The position numbers were made by a program, and so were the translations under genes. A stretch of 64,000 nt of DNA from Verrucomicrobiota bacterium (GTDB lineage Bacteria > Verrucomicrobiota > Kiritimatiellia > CAJWTS01): contig JAQBYD010000013.1 in NCBI GenBank assembly GCA_027623315.1, forward strand, positions 1-64,000, in the 5' to 3' direction. Under the pieces are notes generated by a model, which made no database searches, was not told where the DNA came from, and saw only the letters and a program-made list of their open reading frames with translations. Every line of letters begins with the position of its first letter. The stretch's first letter is position 1. Positions 1-10,804 of the stretch are shown piece after piece.

Positions 1-530
1 CGAAGCCACTGGCGCCGCGTTCCAGAGCGCAAGCGAACGACAACCTGCCGGTTGGCGCTGTGTCCGAAAGCCCTCGGGATGTACGCTCCGAGATGCGATA
101 TGGCCGGTCCAAACTTTGCGAGGAATGCGGACCTATCGGTAGTGTCTTGAAAGTTCTACGATTTGGAAATGAGCTACATCCGAGTATCTGATCTGCGGCG
201 CCGTTTCCCGCCCGTGCGGCCTGATTAACCGATGCCGGCGCCGCAGGGCAACTGAAGGCTGCATTTCGGTGCCCGACGCAGGAGGGTCGGGAATTCGGAT
301 CGTCCAGATTGCGTCGTATCGTGCACATCGCATGGAGGAATCTGTACTCGTGTACGTGACTTCATGCGATGTGTGCGAGACGGCGTGATATGGCGGTTCG
401 AATCTCCCGAGAAATGCAGTCTTCCTTACGCGATCGTCAATTCGCAGAAGAGCTCGCACGCAACCGCGCTCCACCCAGTGCGCAGTCCGCGCGGTCGCCC
501 ATCACGCGCCTATGTTCGCTTAATCTGGGC
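1..530. other. no supported gene; contains an 11-bp inverted repeat
   Basis: No ORF here has the codon pattern or family motifs of a gene; the open frames of 79-137 codons overlap each other and the polA 3' end. The one visible structure is a perfect 11-bp inverted repeat, 193-203 and 236-246 (CTGCGGCGCCG and its complement), separated by 32 bases. It lies downstream of the polA stop on the minus strand but has no adjacent T-tract, so I do not call it a terminator. Confidence 0.4.
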
Positions 531-3272
531 CTAGTGGGCCACAAGCCAGTTCTCGCCGACTCCCATCTCAACCACGATCGGGACCTTGGTCTCGATCGCC
601 GTGCGCATTCCCTCTTCGACAATCGGTTGGAGGACACCATCCTCTGTCTTATGCAGATCGAACACGAGCTCGTCATGCACCTGCAAGAGCATGCGCGATC
701 GCAGCCCTTCCTTGTCGATGCGAGCCTGGATGCGGTGCATGGCGATCTTGATCATGTCCGCGGCCGTGCCCTGGATGGGTGAGTTCATCGCGTTGCGTTC
801 CTCCGCCTTTCGCGTGGTTGCATTGCGCGAGTTGATATCCCGCAGGTATCGGCGGCGACCCATTAAGGTTTCGACATACCCGTTCTCACGCGCAGACTCG
901 ATGGTGGAATCCATCCACCTTCGGAGGCGCGCGTACTGCTCGAAGTACTTCTCGATGAGTTCTGCGGCTTCGTGGCGTGAAATCCCCGTCCGTTCGGATA
1001 GGCCGAATGCGGAGATTCCGTAGAGGATGCCGAAGTTGACCATCTTGGCACGTCCTCGCATCTCGGATGTGACGTCGTCCGCGTCGACGTGATAGATCTC
1101 GGCGGCCGTCGTGGTATGGATATCGAGTTCGCTTTCGAATGCGCTCATCAGCGCCTCGTCGCCGCTGACCTCGGCAGCAATCCGTAGTTCGATCTGCGAG
1201 TAATCGGCGGCAAGTAGATCGAAGTCCTTGTCGCGGGGCACGAAAGCTTTGCGGATTTCTCGTCCGCGCGCCGACCGGATCGGAATGTTCTGCAGGTTGG
1301 GATTGTGCGACTGCATTCGGCCGGTGGCGGTGACGGCTTGCTCGTAGTGGGTATGCACCCGTCCCGTCTTCTCCAGCACCGCATTGGGTAGCGCATCGAC
1401 GTAAGTCGATTTCAGTTTCGTGCACATTCGATAATCGAGAATTTGCTGGGCGATCTCGTGGCGTGGGGCCAGGCGCGTCAGGACCTGCTCGTTGGTCACA
1501 TATTGTCCGGACTTCTGGGTCCGCTTGGCCTTCGGGTCGAGCGCGAGTTTATCGAACAAGATCGCCCCGAGTTGCTTGGGAGAGTTCAGCGTGAACTCCT
1601 CACCGGCCAGTTCGAAGACGCGCGCGGACGTAGACTCGATGTCCTTCTGCAGTCCAGCCGACAGCTCCGTGAGGGCGCCCGGATCGAGGCGGATGCCCTC
1701 GTATTCCATCTCCACGAGAACCGGCAGCAGGGGCATCTCGATCTCGTAGAAGACACGCTCCTGTGCTCGATCAGCCAACAGCGGGCGCAGCGCGGTGGCT
1801 AGCTGCCAGGTGATATCGGCATCTTCACCTGCGTACTCCGCGACCTGCTTAAGATCCACTTCAAGCAGCGTTTTCTGGTCGTCGCCCTTCTCACCAATCA
1901 GTGCTGTAATCGCTATCGGTCGATAGTCCAGCAGTTCCTCGGCTAGCGCGTCCATGTTTCGCTTCAGGTCTGGCACGGCAAGGTACGCCGCGATCATCGT
2001 GTCGAAGATGGGGCCTCGCACGGTCATGCCGTGCCATCGCAGCACGGAAAAGTCGAACTTCAGGTTATGGCCTATTTTTTCGATGCCCTCGTCTTCGAAG
2101 AAAGGCCGGAACTCTTCCAGTACGGCGGCGGTCTCGTTCTGCGGGATGGCGACGTAATAGGCTTCGTGTTCTTTCCAGGAGAAGGCCAAGCCGATCGGTC
2201 TGCATTGTTTCGAGTCAAGGCCGGTGGTCTCGCTGTCAAAGCATACCGTGGTCTGTTCCTGCAGCAGATGGATGAAGGCATGGCGGTCCTTCTTGGTCTT
2301 GATCAGAGTATACAAGTGCGGTGTGGTCTCGGAGGTGGACAGTTCGATGCCCCGCTCTTCAGTCTTGGCGCTATCCACGGCTTCCTCAAAATCTTCGCCA
2401 AACATCCGCTTGCCGAAGGAGCGAAATTCGAGCTCCGCGAAGAACTCGCGGAGGGCGTCATCATCGGGCTGGCTTACGGCAAGAGATTCAATCGGGATGT
2501 CGAGGGGGACAGAACGGTCGATCGTAACCAGTCGCTTCGATAGCAGGGCCTGCTCGCGATTATCCTCTAACGTCTCTTTTCGCTTGCCCTTAAGTTCGTC
2601 AAGGTGATCGAGGAGATTCTCAACGCTGTCGAACTGTGAAATCAGTTGCTGGGCCGTTTTCTGACCGATTCCCGGCACACCCGGGACATTGTCGCTGGAA
2701 TCGCCCATCAGGCCCAGGATGTCGATCACCTGGTCGACGCGCTCGATGCCCCATGACTCAAGAATCTCCGCTTCGCCAAGCACATCATAGCCCCCGCCAC
2801 GGTGCCGGGGCTTGTACATGAAGGTCTGGGCCGAGACGAGTTGCGCATAGTCCTTGTCCGGTGTCACCATGTAGGACGTCAGGTTCTTCTTCTCCGCTTC
2901 CAAGGTCAGTGTCCCGATAATGTCGTCGGCTTCCCAGCCCGGCGCGCGCAGAATGGGGATCTTCATGGCCTGGCATAATTTCTCGACCTGGGGAATCGCG
3001 ATCTCGAGATCCTCGGGCATCTCCTCGCGCTGAGCCTTATACTCGGCATACTCCACGTGGCGGTGGGTGGGCTCGGGCGTGTCGAAGGCGACGACGAAGT
3101 AGTCGGGTTCTTCCTTCTGAAGCAGCTCGAGTATCACGTTCGTGAAGACAAACGCGGCGGACGTGTTGATGCCCGCCGTCGTCATGCGGGGGCTGTTCAT
3201 CATTGCGAAATGGCCGCGATAGATGAGCGCCATGGCATCGATCAGAATCAGCTTCTTGGTCGTTGAGATCAT
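531..3272 (-). CDS. polA: DNA polymerase I
   Basis: 913 aa, the usual length of a three-domain Pol I, which removes RNA primers and fills gaps in replication and repair. Residues 1-300 are the 5'-nuclease domain with the helix-3-turn-helix segment GVPGIGQKTA near 198-207. Residues about 320-500 are a 3'-5' proofreading domain in which the catalytic pair D346 and E348 (FDSETTG) is intact. The polymerase domain has motif A at about 688-700 with D690, motif B at about 739-751 (R-x3-K-x7-Y-G) and motif C VHDE at 865-868. The frame stays open 45 codons further upstream; I start at the ATG at 3272 because the protein then begins with the typical LILIDAMALIYRGHF segment. It stands alone, divergent from the lipoprotein gene at 3447. 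Confidence 0.97.
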   Translation of the reverse strand: MISTTKKLILIDAMALIYRGHFAMMNSPRMTTAGINTSAAFVFTNVILELLQKEEPDYFVVAFDTPEPTHRHVEYAEYKAQREEMPEDLEIAIPQVEKLCQAMKIPILRAPGWEADDIIGTLTLEAEKKNLTSYMVTPDKDYAQLVSAQTFMYKPRHRGGGYDVLGEAEILESWGIERVDQVIDILGLMGDSSDNVPGVPGIGQKTAQQLISQFDSVENLLDHLDELKGKRKETLEDNREQALLSKRLVTIDRSVPLDIPIESLAVSQPDDDALREFFAELEFRSFGKRMFGEDFEEAVDSAKTEERGIELSTSETTPHLYTLIKTKKDRHAFIHLLQEQTTVCFDSETTGLDSKQCRPIGLAFSWKEHEAYYVAIPQNETAAVLEEFRPFFEDEGIEKIGHNLKFDFSVLRWHGMTVRGPIFDTMIAAYLAVPDLKRNMDALAEELLDYRPIAITALIGEKGDDQKTLLEVDLKQVAEYAGEDADITWQLATALRPLLADRAQERVFYEIEMPLLPVLVEMEYEGIRLDPGALTELSAGLQKDIESTSARVFELAGEEFTLNSPKQLGAILFDKLALDPKAKRTQKSGQYVTNEQVLTRLAPRHEIAQQILDYRMCTKLKSTYVDALPNAVLEKTGRVHTHYEQAVTATGRMQSHNPNLQNIPIRSARGREIRKAFVPRDKDFDLLAADYSQIELRIAAEVSGDEALMSAFESELDIHTTTAAEIYHVDADDVTSEMRGRAKMVNFGILYGISAFGLSERTGISRHEAAELIEKYFEQYARLRRWMDSTIESARENGYVETLMGRRRYLRDINSRNATTRKAEERNAMNSPIQGTAADMIKIAMHRIQARIDKEGLRSRMLLQVHDELVFDLHKTEDGVLQPIVEEGMRTAIETKVPIVVEMGVGENWLVAH

Positions 3273-3446
3273 CGTGCAGGGGCTGGCCCCCAAATGTTGA
3301 TTTCGCGGCGAAGGATTACGCATGCTAGGTGAAAACATGCTCACGGTACAATAAAATCCCTGACGCGATGTCCTGTCTTTAAGATGGACAGGCGAGCGTG
3401 GATTCAATACCGTTCAAGCCTCGTCGTTCAGCTGGATTCGTGGCCT

Positions 3447-3770
3447 ATGAAGATCTCCTGTCCTTCCGTTCTCACATGCATCGCGGTCCCCGTGCTTACG
3501 GTCTTGCTCATGGCAGGATGCGTCGATCACGCCGCACGTTTTACCGAATTGACACTGCCGGACGATGTCATGGCGGCGATCACGGCAGGCAAGGTTCAGA
3601 GCTGTAAGCTGGACCACCGTCAGAACGTCTGGAGGCTCGAGATGGTGGCGCTTCTGGACGACGGCAGCACCAAGGGCTACATCGCGTCCTTTCATTCGGC
3701 GGCGATTGATAATTTCAAGGCACTGTGCGACAAGCACGGAGTTCAGTACACCCTGACCATCAAGGAATAG
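3447..3770 (+). CDS. small lipoprotein of unknown function
   Basis: 107 aa. The N-terminus is a lipoprotein signal (basic start, hydrophobic core, lipobox LMAGC), so the mature protein of about 80 residues should be anchored in a membrane. The rest looks like a small alpha/beta fold (LELTLPDDV-like start, then strands around WRLEMVALLDDGS and YTLTIKE), but I recognise no family. The ATG at 3447 is chosen over the upstream one at 3384 because only this start puts the signal peptide at the N-terminus. No operon partner is evident; the next gene starts 125 bases on. Confidence 0.75.
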   Translation: MKISCPSVLTCIAVPVLTVLLMAGCVDHAARFTELTLPDDVMAAITAGKVQSCKLDHRQNVWRLEMVALLDDGSTKGYIASFHSAAIDNFKALCDKHGVQYTLTIKE

Positions 3771-3895
3771 GCCTCGAAATCACGAGCGCTGCAGCAGATC
3801 GCCGGGGCGATGCGATAGTGGGCCCCTGTACGTGCGATCCCCCGCACGGTATGCCGGTTTGCACCTGAATTCAGTTTTCTGATAGACTACTCACG

Positions 3896-4636
3896 ATGAA
3901 TCGACGATCACACAGCCGCTTCCGGTGGCGCGGGTTCACGCTGGTTGAGCTGCTCGTCGTGATCGCGCTAATCTCGCTGCTCGCGGCCTTGCTTTTCCCC
4001 GTTGTGGGACAGGCCCTCGAACGCGCGCAGTTGGCAAAGTGCCAGACGCGGGTCTCTAACATCACGCGCGCGTACCTTCAATACGCGTTTGATCACGATG
4101 GGGCCAAGCCGGGGCAGGCCGCCGACACATTTGCGGTAGCCAAGTGGGCTTCGAATCTGATCAGTTGGAAGGGGACCCCATCGCACCTCGGCGTCCTGAT
4201 CGAAGATGGCTATCTCCATCAATTCGATGACTTGTGGTGCCCGTCCGTACCCGTTCCCGGCGAGTACGCGCTCCAGTCGCAGAACTGGACCAACGGGGTA
4301 TCGGCCGACGGGGCGTACTGGTATCTCTGGTTTCAGCCCGACTCGGCCTCCCTGATCAACGTCTCGGATGTACGCGAACTAGTCTTCGCGTTCGGCAGTC
4401 ATGACAAGGCAGTCGAGCGAGGGTGGAACGCCGTCGTGATGGATTTGAATACATCGATCGAAGTCAACGGCGCTCCCTATCTCTGCCATCCCAAAATACA
4501 CCGTATCAATGTCGGCTTCGTGGATGGCCATGTGCAGAATTTCGATAGCCGGGGAGAGCTACTGCTTGAAAGCGTCGATTACGATGTCTCAATTGCTGTA
4601 TGGAACGGCGCGCATAGGCGATACAGTGTTCAGTGA
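3896..4636 (+). CDS. prepilin-like protein with type IV N-terminal cleavage motif
   Basis: 246 aa. A short basic leader ends in RWRG, followed by [21 protein letters not shown], the class III signal cut by prepilin peptidase before F with Glu at +5. The C-terminal part has a segment (CHPKIHRINVGFVDGHV) resembling the H-X9-DG processing-associated motif of PVC prepilin-like proteins. Such proteins are abundant in this superphylum; most have no assigned role, and they are thought to be pseudopilins or envelope/secretion proteins. No pilus or secretion genes flank this copy, so it is an orphan. A TAGACT hexamer lies seven bases before the start codon. Confidence 0.85.
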   Translation: MNRRSHSRFRWRGFTLVELLVVIALISLLAALLFPVVGQALERAQLAKCQTRVSNITRAYLQYAFDHDGAKPGQAADTFAVAKWASNLISWKGTPSHLGVLIEDGYLHQFDDLWCPSVPVPGEYALQSQNWTNGVSADGAYWYLWFQPDSASLINVSDVRELVFAFGSHDKAVERGWNAVVMDLNTSIEVNGAPYLCHPKIHRINVGFVDGHVQNFDSRGELLLESVDYDVSIAVWNGAHRRYSVQ

Positions 4637-4663
4637 TCGAGCCTGACGCCGAGTCCCATCCAC

Positions 4664-5275
4664 ATGAAAGTTAATAATCGACGATCATTCGCTTCGATCA
4701 TGATTCTGGCCCTCGTGCTTTTGGTGCCGCCAGCGATTGCTGATATTTCCGCGACGGTTTCACTCAATGAAGATGAGGCTAAGACCGCGGGCGCCGCGCC
4801 CGTTGCCTTCACTGATTCCAAGCTGGAATTCTATGTGCGTTCGGTTACGGGACGGCGTCGTCCGGCGGAGTTGCGCAGGTCAGACCTGGAGCGGATCGAA
4901 GAGATCGACCTCGCCGGACTCGGAATTCGGTCGATCGAGGGAATCGGCCTCCTGGTAGGGCTGAAGCAGATAACACTGGTCAGTAACATGGTCTCCAGGC
5001 TTGACGACGTTGCGAAATTACGGAACCTCGAAGTCTTGGACCTGCGTCACAACCGAGTCGGAAGTATCGACGCGCTGCGGAATCTCGAGCAGATTAAGGT
5101 TCTTCTCCTGGATCACAACCTGGTTCAGGACCTTTCGCCGCTGGTCGAGAATACGGGGATTGGAACGGGGGATCGCATTTCTCTGAACGACAACGATCTG
5201 GATTGCGAGAAGGCAAAGCAACCGCTCGAGGCGCTGCGAGGGCGCGGTGCGGATGTTGCCAGTGATTGTGAGTAG
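4664..5275 (+). CDS. secreted leucine-rich-repeat protein
   Basis: 203 aa. A Sec-type signal peptide (core IMILALVLLVPPAIA) is followed by a short linker and about four internalin-like LRR units of roughly 22 residues: IEEIDLAGLGIRSIEG, LKQITLVSNMVSRLDD, LEVLDLRHNRVGSIDA and IKVLLLDHNLVQDLSP. The last unit is capped by a segment with two Cys (C197 and C202 region) that could form a disulfide. LRR proteins of this kind bind proteins or glycans outside the cytoplasm; the ligand cannot be told. The 3' end overlaps the next gene by 23 bases, suggesting translational coupling. Confidence 0.8.
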   Translation: MKVNNRRSFASIMILALVLLVPPAIADISATVSLNEDEAKTAGAAPVAFTDSKLEFYVRSVTGRRRPAELRRSDLERIEEIDLAGLGIRSIEGIGLLVGLKQITLVSNMVSRLDDVAKLRNLEVLDLRHNRVGSIDALRNLEQIKVLLLDHNLVQDLSPLVENTGIGTGDRISLNDNDLDCEKAKQPLEALRGRGADVASDCE

Positions 5276-6008
5276 CTGCCGGCGCTTCACTCCGGACGTC
5301 GTTGCGCGCCGTACGCGTATGGTCGCCCTCGGGCTGATCGCCTGTCTGATTGTCCCCCTCACGGCCAACGCGAAAGACGATAAGAAACCCGGCGAGTGGG
5401 TTCTGATCGACCGGCGCGGTGCCTCACGAATCTACAACTTCTATGAAACCGCGGATGACGATGTCCCCAAGTACAAGATTGAGGGACTGATGCGCGTGCC
5501 CTACGATGAGGCCGTCGATATTATCTGGGACGCTGATCATGAGTATCCGGACTTTATCTCCGACTGGATGATCTCCGCGGAGCGCATTAGCGAGCCGGAT
5601 CAGCCGCGGCGGGATCTGTACCTCTACGACGTTCCGAAGTTCGCAAGAATCGCGGCGCGCCTCGGAAGTATCTTTCGAGGAACCCTCGGGCGGTACCAGT
5701 ACACGACGCTGGAGTTGAAGAAGGAGTCGGACAAAGCGTTGACCCGGATCACCTGGACGCGGTTCCCGACGCCAGATGATCACAAGCCGGAGCGCGAGAA
5801 GGCCTACGAAGTCATTCGAAACAACGGGTACTGGGAACTCAAGCCGCTGTCGGATGAGGTCACGCGTTATACCTATATGCTCGACGGGTATCCGGGCGGG
5901 GAAAACGTCCCGCCCCGGATCGTGCGGTGGGGGAACCAGATCGGGCTGGGATTCGGGGCGGCCATAGAGGCGCGCTACCGAGCGCTGCAGGAGGCGGGCC
6001 GATATTGA
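5253..6008 (+). CDS. START-like (SRPBCC fold) exported protein
   Basis: 251 aa. An Arg-rich n-region precedes a hydrophobic signal core (VALGLIACLIVPLTANA). The body resembles START/SRPBCC lipid-binding domains: KYKIEGLMRVPYDEAVDIIWD near the start, a central RITWTRFP strand and a NNGYWELKPLSDEVTRYTYMLDGYPGG stretch before an amphipathic C-terminal helix. Family members hold a hydrophobic ligand in a closed cavity. The ATG at 5253 is preceded by GAGGG at suitable spacing, inside the end of the LRR gene; a GTG at 5247 and an ATG at 5319 are alternatives. The 23-bp overlap with the LRR gene argues for a two-gene unit. Confidence 0.75.
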   Translation: MLPVIVSSCRRFTPDVVARRTRMVALGLIACLIVPLTANAKDDKKPGEWVLIDRRGASRIYNFYETADDDVPKYKIEGLMRVPYDEAVDIIWDADHEYPDFISDWMISAERISEPDQPRRDLYLYDVPKFARIAARLGSIFRGTLGRYQYTTLELKKESDKALTRITWTRFPTPDDHKPEREKAYEVIRNNGYWELKPLSDEVTRYTYMLDGYPGGENVPPRIVRWGNQIGLGFGAAIEARYRALQEAGRY

Positions 6009-6069
6009 AATTGACGACGCGTGCGCGAGATGCTGTGATGATTCGTCACGATCCGGGAGTCCAGTTACC

Positions 6070-7203
<1,134 letters not shown>

Positions 7204-7215
7204 CCGCTATCTGCT

Positions 7216-8067
7216 ATGATGCCGGACAGATGGAAGGCGCTGTTCTCGACGGAGCGCCGCAGGTTCTGGAGAGACCTGGCCTGCCTGGCGTGGGGTTTTA
7301 TGGTCGGCTTGCCCGGATACGCCGCGCGCCCGTTTCTTCCCAGAATCATCCCCGACTACCGGGCACTTGTCGTGATCTCGGCTTATCTCGCACTCGCCGT
7401 AACGGCCGTGCTCTATCTCTCAATCCGCTACCCGCGTAGCGTCACGTCGCTTATCGATCGCGTGGTACGGGCGGCAGGAAGGGTCGCGATGTGGTGCTGT
7501 CTAGGCCTCGTGCTCCTGACGGTTGAGCAGGTGGTCGCGCGTTATGTGTTCAATTCGAGTTCGGTCGGGCTCCAAGAATTGGAGTGGCATCTCTTCGGCG
7601 TGATTTTTCTCTTCTCCGGTGCTTACGCACAGCGGCGCGACGGCCATGTTCGGGTCGACATTTTCTACAGTCACTTCTCACAAAAGACGCGCGCATGGAT
7701 CGATGCGGTCGGGATTGTCACGTGCATGATCCCGATGTGTGTCCTCATCACCTGGTACGGAACTGAGTTTGCCCAGCAGGCGCTCGCGTTCTCAAGCCCG
7801 TATCCTCCGGACCACCTCACATCCGCCCTCGCTCCGGTCGGATCGGTCCTCTATGGCACGCTGGCCCCGCTGGAGGGGTTTTTGCGACGGACGATTCTGG
7901 TGGGAGAGATTTCGGCGGATCCCGGCGGCTTGGAGGCGAGGTGGATTATTCGTGCCGCGATTCCGGCGGGCTCCGGCCTGCTCACTCTGCAGGCCGTGGC
8001 AATGATGATCCGGAACGTTCGAATCGTTCGCGGCTTGCCGTCCTTGGACGACACGGAGGACGCCTGA
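7216..8067 (+). CDS. dctQ: TRAP transporter small permease, DctQ family
   Basis: 283 aa integral membrane protein, the small subunit that pairs with DctM. Hydrophobic segments lie near residues 24-42, 50-70, 90-112, 122-140, 165-185 and 240-260. The family signature is in the middle: ELEWHLFGVIFLFSGAYAQRRDGHVRVDIFY. It is longer than the usual 160-200 residue DctQ because of two extra N-terminal hydrophobic segments and a loop near 205-235, as in the TakQ-like branch. It starts 12 bases after dctP, and its stop overlaps the dctM start by one base. A second ATG follows immediately at 7219. Confidence 0.9.
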   Translation: MMPDRWKALFSTERRRFWRDLACLAWGFMVGLPGYAARPFLPRIIPDYRALVVISAYLALAVTAVLYLSIRYPRSVTSLIDRVVRAAGRVAMWCCLGLVLLTVEQVVARYVFNSSSVGLQELEWHLFGVIFLFSGAYAQRRDGHVRVDIFYSHFSQKTRAWIDAVGIVTCMIPMCVLITWYGTEFAQQALAFSSPYPPDHLTSALAPVGSVLYGTLAPLEGFLRRTILVGEISADPGGLEARWIIRAAIPAGSGLLTLQAVAMMIRNVRIVRGLPSLDDTEDA

Positions 8068-9437
8068 TGGATCTCGCGACCTGGTTGCCGTTCATTATGT
8101 TCGGCGCGCTGCTCATCATGCTGATGATGGGTTTTCCGGTGGCCTATACTCTCGGCGGCACGGCGATCGCGTTCGCGTTGATCGGGCATTTCATGCCGTC
8201 CGTCAATTTCCATCTCAATGACTTCGGATTCGTGCCCTCGCGAATTTTCGGGATTGTTCAGAATTTCACCCTGATCGCGGTGCCACTCTTTATCTTCATG
8301 GGGATGATGCTCGAGAAATCCGACCTGGCGCGCGAACTGTTGGAGTCCATGGAGTTCGCGTTCCAGGGGGTCAAGGGCGGCCTGGCTATATCCGTTGTAG
8401 TGGTCGGTGCGTTGCTGGCCGCCTCCACCGGAATCGTCGGCGCCACGGTGGTGACGATGGGGGTGCTGTCGCTGCCAACCATGCTGAGTCGCGGCTACGA
8501 CAAGGGGCTGGCGACGGGTACCATCGCGGCATCGGGGACCCTGGGGCAGATCATTCCGCCGTCGATCGTCCTCGTCCTTCTGGGCGACATTATGAACATC
8601 GATGTCGGCGATCTATTCACGGGTGCAATTCTCCCCGGGCTCTTGCTGGTTGCTCTGTACATCGGCTACCTCGCGGTCCGCGTTGCAACCAAACCGTCCC
8701 TGGGCCCCACATCAACATCCCGACCACAGATCCCGGGGGGGCAGACCGCGCTCGTGTACATCTGCAAGTCCATGTTTCCCCCGGGCATCTTGATCGTGCT
8801 GGTGCTGGGCAGCATCCTCGGCGGCGCGGCTTCGCCGACCGAAGCCGCCGCCTGTGGCGCACTCGGAGCCATCTTGCTGACCGCGATCAAGCGCCGCCTG
8901 ACGCTGCCTGTGCTTCAGAAGGTCATGCAGGAGACTGCCATGACGACGGCGATGGTCTTCACCATATTCATCGGCGCCCAGGTTTTTGGAATCGTGTTTC
9001 GTGGACTCCATGGCGACGCGATTATCGAGGAGTTCGCCTTACGTTTTCAAGGCATGCCTGAGTACGCACCCTACATTCTGCTCGGCATCATGGCCGTCAT
9101 GTTCGTACTGGGATTCTTCCTGGATTTCATCGAGATCTGCTTCATCGTGATCCCGCTCGTGACGCCGTTGCTCTACGGGCTGGATCTCGGGATGGAGGCC
9201 GGGGACAAGGCGCTCTGGATCGGGATCATGATAGCCGTCAATTTGCAGACGTCGTTTTTGACACCGCCCTTCGGGTTTGCGCTGTTTTACCTGAAGGGCG
9301 TAGCGCCGCAGGGCGTGACGACGGCGGACATCTACCGCGGAATCGTGCCCTTCGTCGTGATTCAACTGGTGGCGTTGGCGATCATCTATCACGTTCCGCA
9401 GATTGTGCTCTGGCTGCCCGGCGTTGTGTTCGATTAG
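8067..9437 (+). CDS. dctM: TRAP transporter large permease, DctM family
   Basis: 456 aa with about 12 hydrophobic segments, the transport subunit that moves the substrate with sodium ions. Typical blocks are the first helix with MLMMGFPVAYTLGG, FTLIAVPLFIFMGMMLEKSDLA, the GALLAASTGIVGATVVTMG stretch and LGQIIPPSIVLVLLGD, and near the C-terminus LQTSFLTPPFGFALFYLKGVAP. The frame is open for 42 codons upstream, but the ATG at 8067 overlaps the dctQ stop (TGATG) and begins directly with the first membrane segment. It converges on hemA with a 14-base gap. Confidence 0.94.
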   Translation: MDLATWLPFIMFGALLIMLMMGFPVAYTLGGTAIAFALIGHFMPSVNFHLNDFGFVPSRIFGIVQNFTLIAVPLFIFMGMMLEKSDLARELLESMEFAFQGVKGGLAISVVVVGALLAASTGIVGATVVTMGVLSLPTMLSRGYDKGLATGTIAASGTLGQIIPPSIVLVLLGDIMNIDVGDLFTGAILPGLLLVALYIGYLAVRVATKPSLGPTSTSRPQIPGGQTALVYICKSMFPPGILIVLVLGSILGGAASPTEAAACGALGAILLTAIKRRLTLPVLQKVMQETAMTTAMVFTIFIGAQVFGIVFRGLHGDAIIEEFALRFQGMPEYAPYILLGIMAVMFVLGFFLDFIEICFIVIPLVTPLLYGLDLGMEAGDKALWIGIMIAVNLQTSFLTPPFGFALFYLKGVAPQGVTTADIYRGIVPFVVIQLVALAIIYHVPQIVLWLPGVVFD

Positions 9438-9451
9438 CGCTGATACCGGCT

Positions 9452-10804
9452 TCAGTCAGCGTCGTCGTGCGGTTCGCCGGATGGCGATGCGGCCTCGTCC
9501 GGTTGCAGTGGCCCGCTGCCGTTTGACAGACCGAAGAGCTCGTTGGCGTAGTAGCCGACTGCTTTGCCGTTGCCTTCCTCGCCAATCTCCTTGAGTCGCG
9601 TGAGGGGAGTGTGAAGGAACTTCTTGAGAAGGCTTCTGCTGAACTGCTCAAAACGTTGTTGCTCTTCGGGCGAAAGATTCCGGCTCGCAGCGACCGTGGC
9701 ATCCGCGGCGATTCTTTCGTACTTGTGGCGAAGCTGCTGGATTAGGGGGCGGACTTGCAAGCCCTGGTACCAGGTAAGGGCTCGGACCACTTCCTCTTCG
9801 ATGATTGCGTTCGCATCGGCGACCGCATCCTGCCGCTTCTGTTCGTTCTCACGGACGACATGCTTGAGATCGTCGATTGTGAAGAGATACGTATTCGGGA
9901 GATCCCCGACCGCGGGCTCGATGTCGCGTGGCGCGGAGATGTCGATCAGAAACAGCCTGGCCGCCGATCTCGCACGCAGCGCGGTTTGGACCATCTCGCG
10001 GGTCAGCACGTGGCCCGGTGCATCGGTTGCCGAAACGACGACATCACACCGGTGAAGTTGCTCGTGAATCCGGTCAAGCAGGCAGACGTCACCGCCCAGC
10101 GCGGCGGCGAGTTCCTGCGCGGACCCGGCGGAACGATTGAAGATTACAAAGTGGTCCACGTTGGCCTTCTGGAGATGACCCGCAGCAAGCCTTCCCATCT
10201 CCCCGGATCCAATGATGCCGACCGTCTTGCCGGACAAGTCGCCAAAGATCTTCCTGGCGAGTTCGACCGCCGCATAGCTGATGCTGACGGCGCCCTCGTT
10301 GATTGTGGTCTCCGTTCGCACCCGTTTTCCTACGCGAATGGCTGACTGAAAGGCGCGATCGAGGGTGATGCCGATCGCGGACCCGGACCTGGCGGACTCG
10401 TAGGCCTCCTTCACCTGGCCGAAGACCTGCGATTCGCCGATCACGATACTATCGAGTGATGCAGACACCCGAAAAAGGTGGCGAAGAGCGTCTTCCCCTC
10501 GAAGGCTGTAGGCATGCTCAGCGATATCACTCTCGGCAACTCCGCTGTGTGCGCTCCATGTTTCGAGAATCGCGCGGCCTGCTTTTTCCGGGCTCTGCGA
10601 GGCCGCGTGAATCTCGGCCCGGTGACAGGTCGATAGAACCGCGACCTCATCGATATCCGTATGGTTGAGCAAGGTAGCCCGGACCCGCTCCGCCGACTCC
10701 TGTTTCAGGAGCAGCTTGTCTCGCAGTTCGACGTTGCTCGTCAGGTGATTGACCCCGACGAGTAGGGGCACCACGTCACGATCGGCGGCCCCCGAACTCG
10801 TCAT
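9452..10804 (-). CDS. hemA: glutamyl-tRNA reductase
   Basis: 450 aa, NADPH-dependent reduction of glutamyl-tRNA(Glu) to glutamate-1-semialdehyde, the first committed step of C5 tetrapyrrole synthesis. The catalytic Cys is C60 in STCHR; most homologues read STCNR, so His for Asn is a small oddity. Other signatures are GESQVFGQVKEAY near 123-135, RVGKRVRTET, the Rossmann GIIGSGEMG and LIDISAPRDIEP; the C-terminal helical dimerisation domain contains LRHKYERIA. The ATG at 10804 overlaps the stop of the HemX-like gene by four bases (ATGA) and puts LLVGVNHLTS near the N-terminus, so the open frame upstream is ignored. Confidence 0.95.
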   Translation of the reverse strand: MTSSGAADRDVVPLLVGVNHLTSNVELRDKLLLKQESAERVRATLLNHTDIDEVAVLSTCHRAEIHAASQSPEKAGRAILETWSAHSGVAESDIAEHAYSLRGEDALRHLFRVSASLDSIVIGESQVFGQVKEAYESARSGSAIGITLDRAFQSAIRVGKRVRTETTINEGAVSISYAAVELARKIFGDLSGKTVGIIGSGEMGRLAAGHLQKANVDHFVIFNRSAGSAQELAAALGGDVCLLDRIHEQLHRCDVVVSATDAPGHVLTREMVQTALRARSAARLFLIDISAPRDIEPAVGDLPNTYLFTIDDLKHVVRENEQKRQDAVADANAIIEEEVVRALTWYQGLQVRPLIQQLRHKYERIAADATVAASRNLSPEEQQRFEQFSRSLLKKFLHTPLTRLKEIGEEGNGKAVGYYANELFGLSNGSGPLQPDEAASPSGEPHDDAD

